A DNA stretch of 64,000 nt, from positions 7,293,085 through 7,357,084 of the forward strand of contig OX422192.1 in NCBI GenBank assembly GCA_949130485.1, given 5' to 3'. Positions within the stretch are counted from its first letter, which is position 1, and the number at the start of each line of letters is the position of its first letter. Below, piece after piece: positions 22,120-33,759 of this stretch. The position numbers were made by a program, and so were the translations under genes. The notes under the pieces were generated by a model that was not told where the DNA came from, did not search any database, and worked only from the letters and a program-made list of their open reading frames with translations. This DNA is from Agelas oroides. Taxonomy: Eukaryota > Porifera > Demospongiae > Agelasida > Agelasidae.

Positions 22120-25100
22120 TTATAAGTTTAAATTGTCGGGTCCAGTGGGTGTTTCGGGAGGATCAAGCTTTACCCTAAAGTAAATTGTGTCATTCTTAAC
22201 AAAGGATGAATCATTCATAACACTCAGCTCTGCGAATTCGGGAAACCCAGATGCGATGTTGAATGTATCCTTTGGTTTCTGGAAGCTGCTACTTTCTGGA
22301 TTTGGTACAAATTTACGCATGATTGCAGCTTCAGCACTTAGCGGATTATCTTGATTGATGAGAGAAAGCGTAACACGATGACGGAAGGGCCATGACAGAA
22401 TATCATCGTACTCTGATTTCATGAGTACGATAAACAGCGAGATGTGAGTGCCCTTGCCAGACCCATCTCCATATAAATAAGCCCTCAAGCATAATCTATA
22501 CCCATGATTGCTGGTATAGAATGGAGGGCTATAGAGGGAGGTTGTCTTTCCAGTACGTGCCTCACGATATCGCCTTCCCAACTCGTTCACTTTCCAAACG
22601 TATATTCCATTAGATGACTTCACTTCAAGAATCTCAATCTTCAGGTTCATCTCCTCCAGAACAGTTTCGTATCGTGGGACGACCTGAGAGAGGTGGTCCA
22701 CAGAGATGTTCATTTGTGCGAGTGTTCCTTTGTGCTGCTCGACATCTGCAACCAGCGTGGTTACGATCTCATTCAGCTGCCCACACTTCTCACTGAGACG
22801 CTTCACCTGTAATTGCAATGGTATATTACGGTATGTCAAGACTTTGTTTAGTGTTCCAGTATCTAAGGTGAATGTTGTGTATGGATCTCTGCCTGCTACA
22901 ATGTAGCTTACACATTTTTGGGGGTTAGAAGCCAAAAGGATAAAAAAAAAATCTTTTTGACAACATAGTTCATTTTTGCAATGGTGTGCTGAAACTCAGG
23001 TGGTTTATTTGCATGCTGTGACAGCTAAACTCCTTGCTACTGTATATACCTAAAGGACGTCAATCAAACGCACCCCATTCACTACCCTAATCATGCCTAG
23101 ATGTTCACCTTTGAGACATGCATTATTTGTCTCACACTGGACTATGAATTGATCTCGTGGTCAGCCTAGTTGTGTACTAATTTGACCATTGTTAGCCTAG
23201 CTGTGGTTGTAGCACAAGCCCACTACCTATTGTCTCATTTGTTCATCTTTTTACTTGAGATGCCATAGCTACAAGTATTTTGTTTCAAGGATTTTGTGCT
23301 TGCTATATGTGCAAGTGTAGTGGATCATGAATTATCTGTAGAAGACACCTAAACTACCTCAACTGAGGCCTCTATTCCATCTCTCCAGATGCCACTGCTA
23401 GACTACCCTACTTCATATCTCACCTGAGGCCTCAAGTCCACACCTCCAGAGACCACTGCTAGACTACCCTACTTCATATCTCACCTGAGGCCTCAAGTCC
23501 ACACCTCCAGACGCCAAAGGTTTAGGTTCCTCCCCACTGTCTGCTGTCATGCGTGAACCCATCTGTAGTTGCTCACTGTGAATGTCCTCCACAAGTGTTT
23601 TGATCAGTTTCACCTCTCTCTCAAGAGACTCCACCTTCCGTGACGATTTCGCATGTGCTTTCTTCATATCGGCCATCTCGGCTACAGTTTTCCTCAACTC
23701 CAGTTCCATACGTCTCACTGTTTCTGGAGGGACCTGGCCAAGTCGTAATATAAGTCAGGCATCGCATGGTAATTAATACACAGCTGATACACAACTCAAT
23801 ACAGTGGAACCCCGCTTAACGGACACCCCTCAACAGCGGACACCCACGACATAATGGACAATTCTGAAAGTCCCGACTGTCCCTCCATTCATTTCAATAC
23901 TTAAGCAACCCCTGAATAGCGGACACCCCGCTACTCCGTATAACGGACAGTTTTCGCAGTCCCAATTGTACGCAAACAATACTTAACAACCCTGATTTAG
24001 GGACACCCTTCGACCTTTTCAGCAAGATTGTCCACCGTCGCTGCTGGAGTTAACAACTCGACATTAGATTAGCGCTGTTGCTCATAGTACTAGCCTCTGC
24101 TTAGCCTTCCCTGCCAGTGTACAGCAAGGGAAAGCTCTGAAAACGCAGCCACGTTGTGCTCAACAGCGCGATTGCATAAAACAATGCCTACCGGAAATAT
24201 ACCGGAAACCCCTGAGTTAGGGACACCTTGTTATAAGGGACAAAATGTTGGTTCCCAATGGTGTCCGTTATGAGGGGTTCCACTGTACAGGTAACCAAAT
24301 CTATAATGGTACAGATTAACTTGCTAATGCAACACCGACCCATGAGATGTAAGCTTTGGAGAGAAAGAAAAATTAACAGGGATCCAGCTGGGAATTGAAT
24401 CTGGGACTTTCCACATACTAGTAGGATGTTCTTACTTCTAAGCCACTGTTTTCACTACAGTTCAACTGTCCTTCTCTCTGTCACAGTTGATAGGGTATTC
24501 AATCGTGAGAGATGGAAGGACAGCTGATTCAAAAATTCGTTGAAGCCTCTAGTCTGACTGTTATAAGCAGACTTGCTCCCACTCCTCTGCCGTGAGTCCA
24601 GTGGCTCAGTGGTAACTAGTATTTGGGAGGTCTTGGGTTCGATTCCCAGCTGGATCCCTGTGGATTTGCCTTTCTCTCTCTCCTAAGCTTACATAAAGTT
24701 TAATCCTACCAACACACAGCTTCAGAACCCATTGATTAGGCATATAATGTTTAGGAGGTAATACAAAACTCGAGGAACCAATAGTCTGAAGATAAAAGCT
24801 GAGGCTCATCACAAAATTGTCAGTTGTTCTATTACATAATGCTGCCTGTTATGCATGGCAATGTGGTATAAAATACTTGGCAGATGCTTCAGCATTGTGG
24901 GACGAGCCTGATTAAGCAATGCGAGTCCTTCATTCCTTTAGAGCTTCAGGTTGCTCATATATGTTTCAAGTCTACTAGTTAATACCAACCTGCCTAAAAC
25001 CAGACACTGCTAAATGTTGCCAAAATTGGTTAATGTTAATTATATCAGTACATTGGCTACAAGGACACCATGAGTTGGAGGTGGAAATGCTGTCACCTAC

Positions 25101-28100
25101 CTCACTTGCAGTGGCACCAGGAGGCCTGTCTTTCACCATCTCAGAGCAGGAATCACAGTGCAGCTAAAGCACAACAGGGTGACAGATCGCAATGAACACC
25201 TGCTCTATGTAAACTGTCAAGTGCAACCTAGCTCCTCCTCTGCACACACTCTGCCAATTTGTTACCCAAACAATAACATTGGGCAGGCATGTGGAGAGGT
25301 ACTGTACCCTAGTATGCCATGTTTCCCACACAGTTTACATGTGCATGACATAAGCACTGAGTTAGGTTTCTCTCCTGAACAGTGTGGAATACCAAATATG
25401 TACTTTCACCTACATCATCTCTCTTTACAAAAGTGAACAGTACAAGATGTAGAGACCAGTGATGGGTGATGGTGGAGGTGAAGGTGGAATGGTGGGGGTG
25501 ATGGCGGTGAGATAGTGAAATGGTGGGGGTGATAACAAAGACAAAGACAGTGATTGGAAACAGAAAATGTACATGTACATAGCATCAGTGTGTCAACTTT
25601 GTGAGAATGTTTGTGCAAAGTGAGGGAGGGAGCGTAATCCAACATAAAATTTGAGAGCCTCTCAGGTAGGTTCTGCTTTCCTTATACCTAGCCATGCTAG
25701 GGGGCACATGTACTGGTTTAGCTGTAGCTGTTTGTCTTGAGTCAAGAGCACTTCCTATCATGCCTTTAGTAGCACAGTACACACACACCAGAGAGGGTAG
25801 ATGCAAACCACCACAGTGTGAGGACCACCACAGTGAGAGGCCAGCAGGAGCACTTTGGAGGTATCCTATTGGAGCCTGCATTAGACTGTATTGATAGGTA
25901 GACATTAATATATATCTGCAAGCTGTTCAATTTTCGAGACTCCATATGCCCTACACAGTTGGAGTTCCCCAGGCACATGCTGTTACATGCACATGTGTCG
26001 CTATGCCATTTGGAGATAACAAGAATGGAAATAGACACTGTTACATCCATTAGCCTTTAGGGAGATTTCTCAAGCTGGTGCAAATGTGTTGGGAAATGCA
26101 AACCCTCTTACATGTTCCAACCCGCTGTGAAGTTGTACTAGACTTCAGGTGAAAGTGATTGCAGACTTTGTGAGACTACATCTCCAAGACAATTGTAGAC
26201 CTCCCAGACCTCTGCTATAATTTCTTCTTTGTGATAGTAGCCCTCACTGACCTGCGACCGGACATTGTCGTATGGAGCCAGAAACACCAATCGGCTACCC
26301 TGGTAGAACAGAGTATGTGCTAGCTATGAGCCAAATTAATGAGTCAGACAAATGCCAAGGCTTGGTTGATGCAGGATAAGCCCATGGCTGAATCATGGAG
26401 GTGATCACACTGAGGTTTTCCCGAACCTCCATGGGTTCAAAGTTCTCAAATCAGATCTCATTACTTCAGGCTGCTCCTACAACTAGAGTATAGCCTGTGC
26501 CATGTGATAACTCAATTTTGCAGGTCTGGCTATCTAGGCCTCCTGTTGCATTGACGCATTAAAAGTGATATTTTCTAAAGAAGCTTGGCTAAATGCGTCT
26601 TGTGAGGTTAGAAGCTAGCAGGCATGGGTGATAATTATTGGGGCGAGCCTGAGCGAGCCCCACACTAGCAGGACTGCATTGCAAGACGTGTCTGTCTGTC
26701 TGTCTGCTTGCGGCCATATACCGTAAATTTTAAAGGCGCATAAATATTTCCTGAAAATTGAATGTCTTCGTGCACTTAGTATAGGTAGCCTCAATAGGTG
26801 AAGGGCAATGCTGGGCTTCTGCCAGAGTGTAGCGCTGGCAATCGTAGCAGAGACGGCTCACGTATGGCACCTTCTTGTTTGTCACAGCAGCTACGAACCG
26901 ACCATCAACAGTAGGCTGCTCGCTGACCATACAAATTATACACGCCGGTTTGAGATCGCTTCAGGTAGGGCCTGTGCATAAACGGCACTCATAAACGCTA
27001 GTGATTCAGCTCATGATTTCAGCGTGAAGCTTAATCTCTTCATGTGTAGCCATGGTAGCTGCTTGCTCAGGCTCGCCCCAACAATGTTCTACATTTTCTA
27101 GTACATCTTGTGGTAGAGATTGATGGTAGATCCAGGTCTCTATTTGGTTTCAGCAGGTGGAGTTGGGATGGATCTGCCGAGCATACTAGTCCCGACAAGC
27201 TTTTCAGGTAGCATGTAGCAGTCACCTCAAGACAGGATTTGATCCACGAGATGGGTAGGTGAGAAATACTCAACTCCCAGAGGATTCTGGGACACAAGGT
27301 ACAGCTGGCTGAGTGAGTGGAACAGTCCAGGTTAGCAGGTCTGGTTGAATGAATACTTCAAGAAACTTGATAGCATACCTATCTACATGGAGGGATGCTT
27401 TCCTTGTGAAACACTATAGGGGATTATTTTTCTTGCCAAATAGACTTGGATTGCAAGTGAGTGACATTTGCTTTGTGTCTGTCCACTGGACCCACCTTTC
27501 TGTACAATTGCGGAGCTGTTGTAAGCTGGAGGGGCCAACGGCAATGAGGCATGTATCATCTGGGTACTGGAGGGTCACTAAAGAGTGAGGAGTGATGGAC
27601 ATTTCTTTAGCACTCTGTTAGGAGACTTGGTTGATAGGGCCGGGGGAAGATGAGGTTCTGGTGTTCTTGATGACCTGCAGCACTTCACAGTTGCAATTGC
27701 TTCTTCATGAAATACATTGATTGGTGCTGGAGGCTCAGGTAACCACTTGGGGCACTGTAAAGTTTTGGTACCCCTCCTTCTTAAAAATGCTTTCCACTGT
27801 CTGAAAGTTGAAGGCTGGAGTGATCTTACTTGATCCTTCGTCACCAAAACAATGCGTGCAAAAATTGAACGGACCATTATAAAGTGTTTGCAATTTGCAT
27901 GTAAGTACGTTATGTAAGCCTCTTAACCAGGCCCCGCCCACCTTTTGCTGTACGGGAGCGCTGGCTCCACATTGAGGCCTGCACCTATTAGGCTGGCAGT
28001 ATTCAGTCTTGATTGTGTTGTTTGACCTTCCTAAGGCCTTCACAGACATGGAAAACCTTCAAAGGTGTAGGGTGTAGCTGAGCCCCTTGCCAGAGGTAAG

Positions 28101-31100
28101 TCACGATAGTTATATATAAACACTGAGGTACAAGCATGCTATAAGCTCATGGTAGGTGTTCTACATGAACGCCGACTTGCTGAAACCAAAGAGTGTGTGT
28201 AACACGCAGCGGTAGTGCACAGTACAGTGAGAAACTACCGGGCAGGTAACTAGCTGGCTTACCTCGTGCGCAAGCACCATCCTGTGCGCCTTGAGCTTAT
28301 TGATGCCTTTTTTCGTGCCACTGCCTCAAAAGAGTCACACTATACAAATAAGGCTGGAGGCCGCTAGCCCGAGAAAAGTAGATTCTGCCTGAACAAGAGC
28401 CAGTGTGATGTACGTTTACTGCGCATGTGCAAAAAACTTTAATGCATTCTTGGTGATCTGGGTGATCCTGCAGTCCGGCTTTTACTCAAACCCTCCACTT
28501 TGTGCCTTTCTGACTTCCAGGTTAGCTTGGATCTGAGAGACATACTCTGTCTGCACCTTGAATCTGATGAACTGATTGGGCCATTTGCCGCATCACTTGT
28601 CCATCCTGGCCTTCCCTCCTTGCTCTCCTAAGGTCCCTCTGGCATCATTTCATAGCTTTCTCAGCTTCTTGAGAGCTTGAGATCAGTTGCGTTTTGGTTG
28701 CTTGGAGCATTCAGCCTTGCGGACTTTGTCCATCACACAATACTTGAAATCTCTCTCTCTCTCTCTTTCACACACACACACACACAAGCCACACTGACTC
28801 AGTCACTCAGTCACTCAATCACCCACCCACTCACTCACTCATTACTCAATCACTCACTCACCCACTCAATCACTTACCCACTCACTCACTCACTCACTCA
28901 CTCACCCACCCACCCACCCACCCACCCACCCACCCACTCACTCACTCACTCACTCACTCACTCACTCACTCACTCACTCACTCACTCACTCACTCACTCA
29001 CTCACTCACTCACTCACTCACTCACTCACTCACCCACCCATCCCCCACCAACCCACCCACCCACTCACTCGCTCACTCACTCACTCCTCACCCACTCACA
29101 CACACACACACTTACCTCCCACTCGTCCAGACTTCCTTGCCACTGTCCACATTTACAGACCACAATAAAACCTTTGATGTCATTCTGACAACTCTTGTCT
29201 GTAAAGAACTACAGTTATAGGCAAGAAGAGGAATACAAGTCACAAAGTATAAAAGTAACAATGACTAGTGACACTAATACACAAAATAACACACTAGTAG
29301 CCGTGTTCCCAGGCCCCGCCCAGCTTCAAGTCACATGCAGTACAGAAAAAACGGGGAGAGCCTGGTGCATAATCTCATGTGCGTGATGTCAAGATAGAAA
29401 GGACGGTAGAAAGGGTTTAATTGTACATGGGCACACAGGGCACAGAACAGCAAGACAAGCGAAGGCACTAGGTAACTCACCAAACTTATCTAGCTAGCAG
29501 AGGATAGCTTTCACACACACCAAGCAATGAATGTGTAGTTGCTCAAACAACATGCAAATGTCATCTTTAGTTCTGAAAACGTTGCCCATTACGTTACGGC
29601 AGCTGAAATTATGTACCAGGCTCTCCCATCTTGTCTGTACTGCAATCAACAGGAAGCAGGGGCCTGGGAACGGGGCTAACACGTACACTAGATCATTGAT
29701 TCAAGCATGTCAACTGCTGGTCAGGGCTCCAGATATTTATTCTTCTTGACTAAACTTAGTGTGCACATATTTGCAGCTATACCTCTCCCCCTGCATCCAC
29801 CTGACATCATTCAAAGTTCCTCTGCCTTTTTGCATCTTACACAACTCCGCCAACAGAGGAATGAGCACTAGTCACAAACAATTTGTCATTGTCTAAACTC
29901 AAACCATAGTCTAGCCAAATTACATTGTCAAGCCATTGTTTTAGGTTGAGTGGTTGCTATAACACCAGGTAAGGTCTCTTTGTTTTTACAAATCTTCACT
30001 GTATTGTAACCTTTCATGCCAGACACACCAGGGAAGAACAGTTGTGGTTGAAATTGAGTAGCCTCATTCTGAGGCCCCCCATTTATTAATCTTTGGTTTT
30101 CATTCACAATAATCATTGTGAAGTATAAATGAGCTCAGACTAACAGATGCCCAACAGGAAGAGTTGTGGTACTGAATGGAGTATCTGTACACTGGGTTGT
30201 TTTTTCATTGTTCCTTGTGGAAGTGTGGTTTTACAGTAATGCCTCTGTACAATAAGCCTAGTACTTGAGCAGCCACAATGTCTACCACAATGATTGCAAA
30301 GTACTCTTTGAATAGCAGAGCAGCATCTATACACCTCTGCCACCTACCTGCACTAACAGTGTGCCCACATCTCATACTTAGTCACGTTCCCATATCTCAT
30401 CCAGCGCATATATTGATTCCAATATAACTGAAAGTAATTCGTGCTAGAGTAAGTCTACTATAACTTCATGTTTACTCCTAATCCATGGCAATGCATACAC
30501 ATACATATGTACAAGTGAAAGCAGAGATAAAAAGATGTAAAGTGGCATGGCATTAACTCATAATGGATGTCCATAGCTTCCTGAATGATGATCATGACCA
30601 AGTATTGGTAAGTGCTATCTGCTCTCTTCTCAGATTTCTCAAGGATACGTACATCCACATTCACTGCACCCTATTCTCCCCTGCCAACTGTATACATGTA
30701 GCAATCTAGAATTGTTACGTTACTGTCAAACCTCAGCATTTATTCTGAAACTAAAAGTCTCATAAGCAAAACTTTGCTTTGGTTAAACAATGTACGTATT
30801 GATTAGGTAGATGGTAACAAAAACACACACAGTAGCACCAAATGTCATCAATGGTGAGTGCATATCACACGTCACATGAAGTTTCGCTGTCAAGATCATC
30901 ATCGTCAGTGAAGTGAGCTTTTACAGTAGCTACAAATAGTAAAGTGGGTTTTAAAAGCATTATGTCAGATAAGCCCGACAGTTGTTCAACATTAAACTGA
31001 TTGTTGTTATGAGCGTGCTGAATGGAGACATGTTTATGTACACTGATAGCTTTGAAGAACGGTTTGAATAGCCTAAAAGAGAAGTTGCCTACTCACTAGT

Positions 31101-33737
31101 TTTCGCCAAAGCAGAGACCCAAAGATACTCAGTCTGCTGAAAGTAGGAAACATGCACAGTTTCTTAATCCGGCCAAGCTGTCTCTTGGACTGTTCAACTG
31201 AGCCACTCATTCTGCTTCACACCCTGTTGGTATACTACCTTGACAGGATGCACACAAACCTGGAAAAAATCTTGCAGTTAAATTAGCCCTAGCAACAGTT
31301 CTCAGCTTTACCACTATAGATGCAAGCTCTTTTCACAACCCACTGAATAATACCACAAATGTTTGTCATAGGAGGTTGTGTAAATCAGTTGATGATCTTC
31401 CTTAACTTCCAATGTGTACATGTAGTAGAAAACTGGCTGGTAGCCAATTGTATACCTAGAAACCTTTTCAATGAAGTATGTGGGGGCTCAGTTAGGACAA
31501 GAGGCCACTGAGTATGTACAAAAGGGTGGTTTGGCTGTGCTGATATGGATTCCTAAGCCATTGAAGTTCTTCAGTAAAGGTCTGTTATGTGTAAAGCTGA
31601 AGTGAGAATGCCTAATGGCCTCATTCCCAGCTCCTGGGGACCAAAAAGCTGGTAAAGGAGCCGGGGAGGAGGCTGGGAATGAGACTGGGAATGAGACTGG
31701 GATTGAGACTGGGAATGAGTGCAGAGAGGTGCAAGAATGTTGTCACCAGACCCTATTTGGGAGCAAGAGACTACCATATATGGTCTTAAGAGGATACATG
31801 GTCCATATACTACATATACATAGCATAGCCAGGGATATACCACACAAAGGAAATTTTGGGGTGTCAACATCAACCACAAGTAAACCAGATCATGCTGACA
31901 CTGAATGCTTCTCTAACCTGCTGTGGTTTTGAGGGTTCAATAAGATCTTCACAGGTAGGACATTTGAAGGGCCTTAAGAGGAAGAACAAGGAGGCAAAGG
32001 TGAAGACACACTCTAATGCTTTAGTTCCAGCCCAACATACATGCATGTAGCCAAACCTTCAAGGTGGGATGTGGCATGGCAATAAGGTCAGATTACACTT
32101 TGACATGCTTCATCAACTTAACATCAGACAAATGAACATGCTATGTCTTTCAATTACATGTATGACAAACATAGTCATTGACAGCAATACACCACACACA
32201 GCAAGATGTTTTTCGGCAGTTGCTGAATGTTATCAGTACTAACCAGGGTTTCATACAGAAAACAAGGGGGCACTGGGATTTCTTCTCAGAAATCAGAAAA
32301 TTATGATGTCATAAGTATAGCTGAATCCGAAGATTCTTGTCCTTAAACATGTCCAGAATTTCTATAAAACTCTAGTGGGTGCGCTGTGCACGCATGCACA
32401 CCCTTTGCATGCATTTACATCCCCCAACCTCCCCCGGAAAAAATTCAGTATCAAACCCTGCTAACTGTAACATATTACCAGATGATCTGCTTAGTAACTT
32501 TTATAGTTGTATGACATTGACTACTATCAAGTGCACTAGCCTCGTCCCCAGGCTCTCTCCTCAAAAACGGGGGAGAGGAGAGAGCCTGGTAACATCCGTG
32601 GGAAAAGTTGTCAACTTCCGGCACCTTGCTCTGGCGGTACCAATCAGATTGCAGAACGAAACCACATGTACATGTGACATTTTGTCCACTCAGATAAATA
32701 TTGTCAACTCAAAAATGAACTTATAAGTGTAGACTACACCTCAAAGGTTGGTGAAAAGCAGTTTTCGGATGTGCTGAAGAGGCACAAGTCCAGAGAGCCC
32801 AAGATCGAAGTTTGCTATAGTTGGCTTGCAGGACCGACCGCTCACCATACTTTGCATCTCCGAGTTTACATGTACAAAGTGCGTCACGGAACTCAACACA
32901 ACTGCGGATACCTTGAAGACGAGGAGCGAAATCATAAATAGCTTGCCCTGCTACCAGGTATAGTACCGATATTGCATGGCAGCTTATTAAATCACATGAC
33001 AATTATTACTAAAGTGGGAGCATCCTACATTGATCACATGAATGATGACGTGCCGGAAGTTGACAGCTTTTCTCACAAATGTTACCAGGCTCTCTCCTCC
33101 CCGTTTTTGAGGAGAGAGGCTGGGAATGAGGCTACAAGTGCACCTGGAGTCCAAGGATATCATAATGTAAATAGATTATCTGTGCTATAATTATGCATAT
33201 GTAAACTTGCTTATGTAAACGCTGGAGTATATTGAAGTGGAAAGGTGCCAGCACTAGCTGCTCTTTCTCATATTAGACACACAAATGTGTGCATACTGTA
33301 AACTGTGATATTGATAATTCTCACTAATTTAATTGTGTGAGTACAGGTGTCATCTCTCACCAAGCTAAAGTGAGAAACCAGATTTTCATGTACCAAGAGA
33401 GTGTTGCTCTCTGCAACACTGAGTAGTCATCTATGGCAGCACCTGAAAAACAGTAATTCCAGGGAAGCTGGTCTCAGACTCTTAATAAAGTCTAACTATC
33501 CTATGCGAAAAATATGCAACGCAGCAGGAAATGTGAATTTTTTATATATACTTACACAGATGGAAAGCAACCTCTGCAAATCCTGTCTCCACATATCATT
33601 TGATATGGCCATCGCAGGATAAACTTGCACTGCACACAGCGGTATCTCTGGAGGTACTGTTCATCCAGCTCTTGGCCTTCCTTGTTCTGGATCCTGCAGC
33701 CCTGGGTATTGTGACCCTTGAGCAGTATGGATGACAT
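22120..33737 (-). CDS. TRAF-family protein (RING, coiled coil, MATH), exons spread over 11.6 kb
   Basis: TRAFs are trimeric adaptors and ubiquitin ligases below TNF- and Toll-type receptors. Five minus-strand exons splice in phase: 33737-33556 (MSSILL start, first RING half), 31972-31918 (second RING half, PFKCPTCEDL), 25163-25101 (short, CDSC), 23733-23485 (heptad-rich coiled coil) and 22806-22120 (end of coil plus MATH/TRAF-C domain). The last reads NGIYVWKV, SLYSPPFYTS, GDGSGKGTHISLF and WPFRHRVTL, all TRAF-C hallmarks. Joined, they give 411 residues. The RING has CGD where TRAFs normally have CGH. No typical TRAF zinc-finger exon was found, so either it is lost (as in TRAF1-like proteins) or exons are missing from this model. 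That the RING exons and the MATH exon belong to one gene is inferred from order, strand and phase. The final exon is very secure. Confidence 0.7.
23392..23515. repeat. 61-bp tandem duplication across a TRAF splice donor
   Basis: GACTACCCTACTTCATATCT followed by CACCTGAGGCCTCAAGTCCA occurs at 23401 and again at 23462, with a third partial copy just before. On the minus strand this repeats the end of the coiled-coil exon together with its GTGAG donor. Use of the distal donor would add 61 nt and shift the frame, so the proximal one (exon end 23485) is taken. Confidence 0.85.
23802..24285. mobile_element. pogo/Tigger-like non-autonomous element with TA target duplication
   Basis: Terminal inverted repeats begin CAGTGGAACCCCGCTTAACG and, on the other end, CAGTGGAACCCCTCATAACG. 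They are flanked by TA on both sides (23800-23801 and 24286-24287). TA duplication and CAGT-A/G-GAACC ends are typical of pogo/Tigger members of Tc1/mariner. The 484-bp interior contains repeated 'cggacaccc' phrases and no transposase. It shares internal sequence with the 784-bp element at 59201-59984. Confidence 0.85.
24345..24452 (-). mobile_element. tRNA-derived SINE, minus orientation
   Basis: On the minus strand an A-box-like AGTGGCTTAGAAG is followed by a B box GATTCAATTCC and then CAGCTGGATCCCTG and TTTCTCTCC...AAGCTTACAT. The same 3' part follows the B box of the plus-strand copy at 24595-24706. Drift in the B box suggests it is the older copy. Confidence 0.7.
24595..24706 (+). mobile_element. 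tRNA-derived SINE with intact A and B boxes
   Basis: The A box GTGGCTCAGTGG (24601-24612) and B box GGTTCGATTCC (24636-24646) match the RNA polymerase III internal promoter consensus. The flanking sequence does not close into a full tRNA acceptor stem, and the body continues into CTGGATCCCTG, a CT-rich stretch and AAGCTTACAT. This is a SINE head rather than a functional tRNA gene. Confidence 0.75.
26634..27083. mobile_element. 450-bp element with GGGGCGAGCCTGAGC inverted ends
   Basis: ATTATTGGGGCGAGCCTGAG at the left pairs with ATTGTTGGGGCGAGCCTGAG read from the right end, giving a 25-bp inverted repeat with two mismatches. A TCTG microsatellite lies just inside. I find no convincing target duplication, so the superfamily is open. 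A minus-strand open frame inside (26930-26730, CYDCQRYTLAEAQHC) may be captured host or transposon sequence. It lies in a TRAF intron. Confidence 0.65.
27340..27610 (-). pseudogene. Possible reverse-transcriptase fossil
   Basis: The minus strand reads LQYPDDTCLIAVGPSSLQQL followed by NCTERWVQWTDTKQMSL. The order 'YxDDTxL ... W ... MSLN' resembles the catalytic block of non-LTR reverse transcriptases (YADDT). No other domain is clear and the frame breaks on both sides. Low certainty. Confidence 0.3.
28797..29110. repeat. CTCA/CCCA tetranucleotide satellite
   Basis: More than 300 bp of CTCACTCA units with a CACC block near 28904-28935 and CA dinucleotides at both edges. The 163-residue open frame across it (THSLTHSLTH...) is a repeat artefact. 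Confidence 0.95.
29298..29678. mobile_element. Inverted-repeat element with TAGCC...CGTTCCCAGG ends
   Basis: Arms of about 85 bp, roughly three quarters identical, begin TAGCCGTGTTCCCAGGCCCC on the left and TAGCCCCGTTCCCAGGCCCC read from the right, and both contain GGGAGAGCCTGGT. No transposase lies inside. Flanks share ACAC and ACTAG but no clean duplication. Termini match the element at 32537-33134, whose 9-bp duplication is clear. Confidence 0.75.
31610..31695. mobile_element. Relic of the TAGCC/GTTCCCAG inverted-repeat family
   Basis: GGCCTCATTCCCAGCTCC and GGAGGCTGGGAATGAGACT face each other over about 40 bp, followed by a few GACTGGGAATGA repeats. It is too short to be mobile and is probably a collapsed copy. 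Confidence 0.5.
32244..32460. mobile_element. hAT-like MITE with 5-bp target duplication CTAAC
   Basis: CAGGGTTTCATAC at the left and CAGGGTTTGATAC read from the right bound a 217-bp sequence. CTAAC directly precedes (32239-32243) and follows (32461-32465) it. CAGGG ends with 5-bp duplications fit the 5-bp-duplicating hAT groups. Interior GC-rich and non-coding. Confidence 0.8.
32537..33134. mobile_element. Mutator-like MITE with ~95-bp arms and 9-bp duplication CAAGTGCAC
   Basis: The 598-bp element begins TAGCCTCGTCCCCAGGCTCT and, from the right, TAGCCTCATTCCCAGCCTCT. The arms stay alignable for about 95 bp, as far as GTCAACTTCCGGCAC. CAAGTGCAC occurs immediately outside both ends (32528-32536 and 33135-33143). 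Long arms with 9-bp duplications are characteristic of Mutator-like elements. There is no transposase. It lies in the first TRAF intron. Confidence 0.85.
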
Positions 33738-33759
33738 CTGGGGTCAGGGTAAAGCTTTG

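Noticed and set aside
24601..24670. Functional tRNA gene
   Set aside because: A and B boxes are present, but no paired acceptor stem is found and the body continues into a SINE tail shared with a second copy.
26160..26345. Minus-strand frame FYQGSRLVFLAPYDNVRSQ... as a TRAF exon
   Set aside because: It resembles no TRAF domain and ends in a stop before the downstream TRAF exons; left out of the gene model.
28797..29110. CRISPR-like array
   Set aside because: The units are a 4-bp simple repeat without unique spacers, and the host is an animal genome.
28677..29168. 163-residue frame of THSLTHSLTH repeats
   Set aside because: It is the translation of a CTCA tetranucleotide satellite; no start context or domain.
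30874..31141. Exon pair ending TVKAHFTDDDD on the minus strand as TRAF C-terminus
   Set aside because: Phases fit, but the sequence resembles no TRAF part, and the MATH exons downstream give a better ending. It could be an alternative terminal exon; RNA data would decide.
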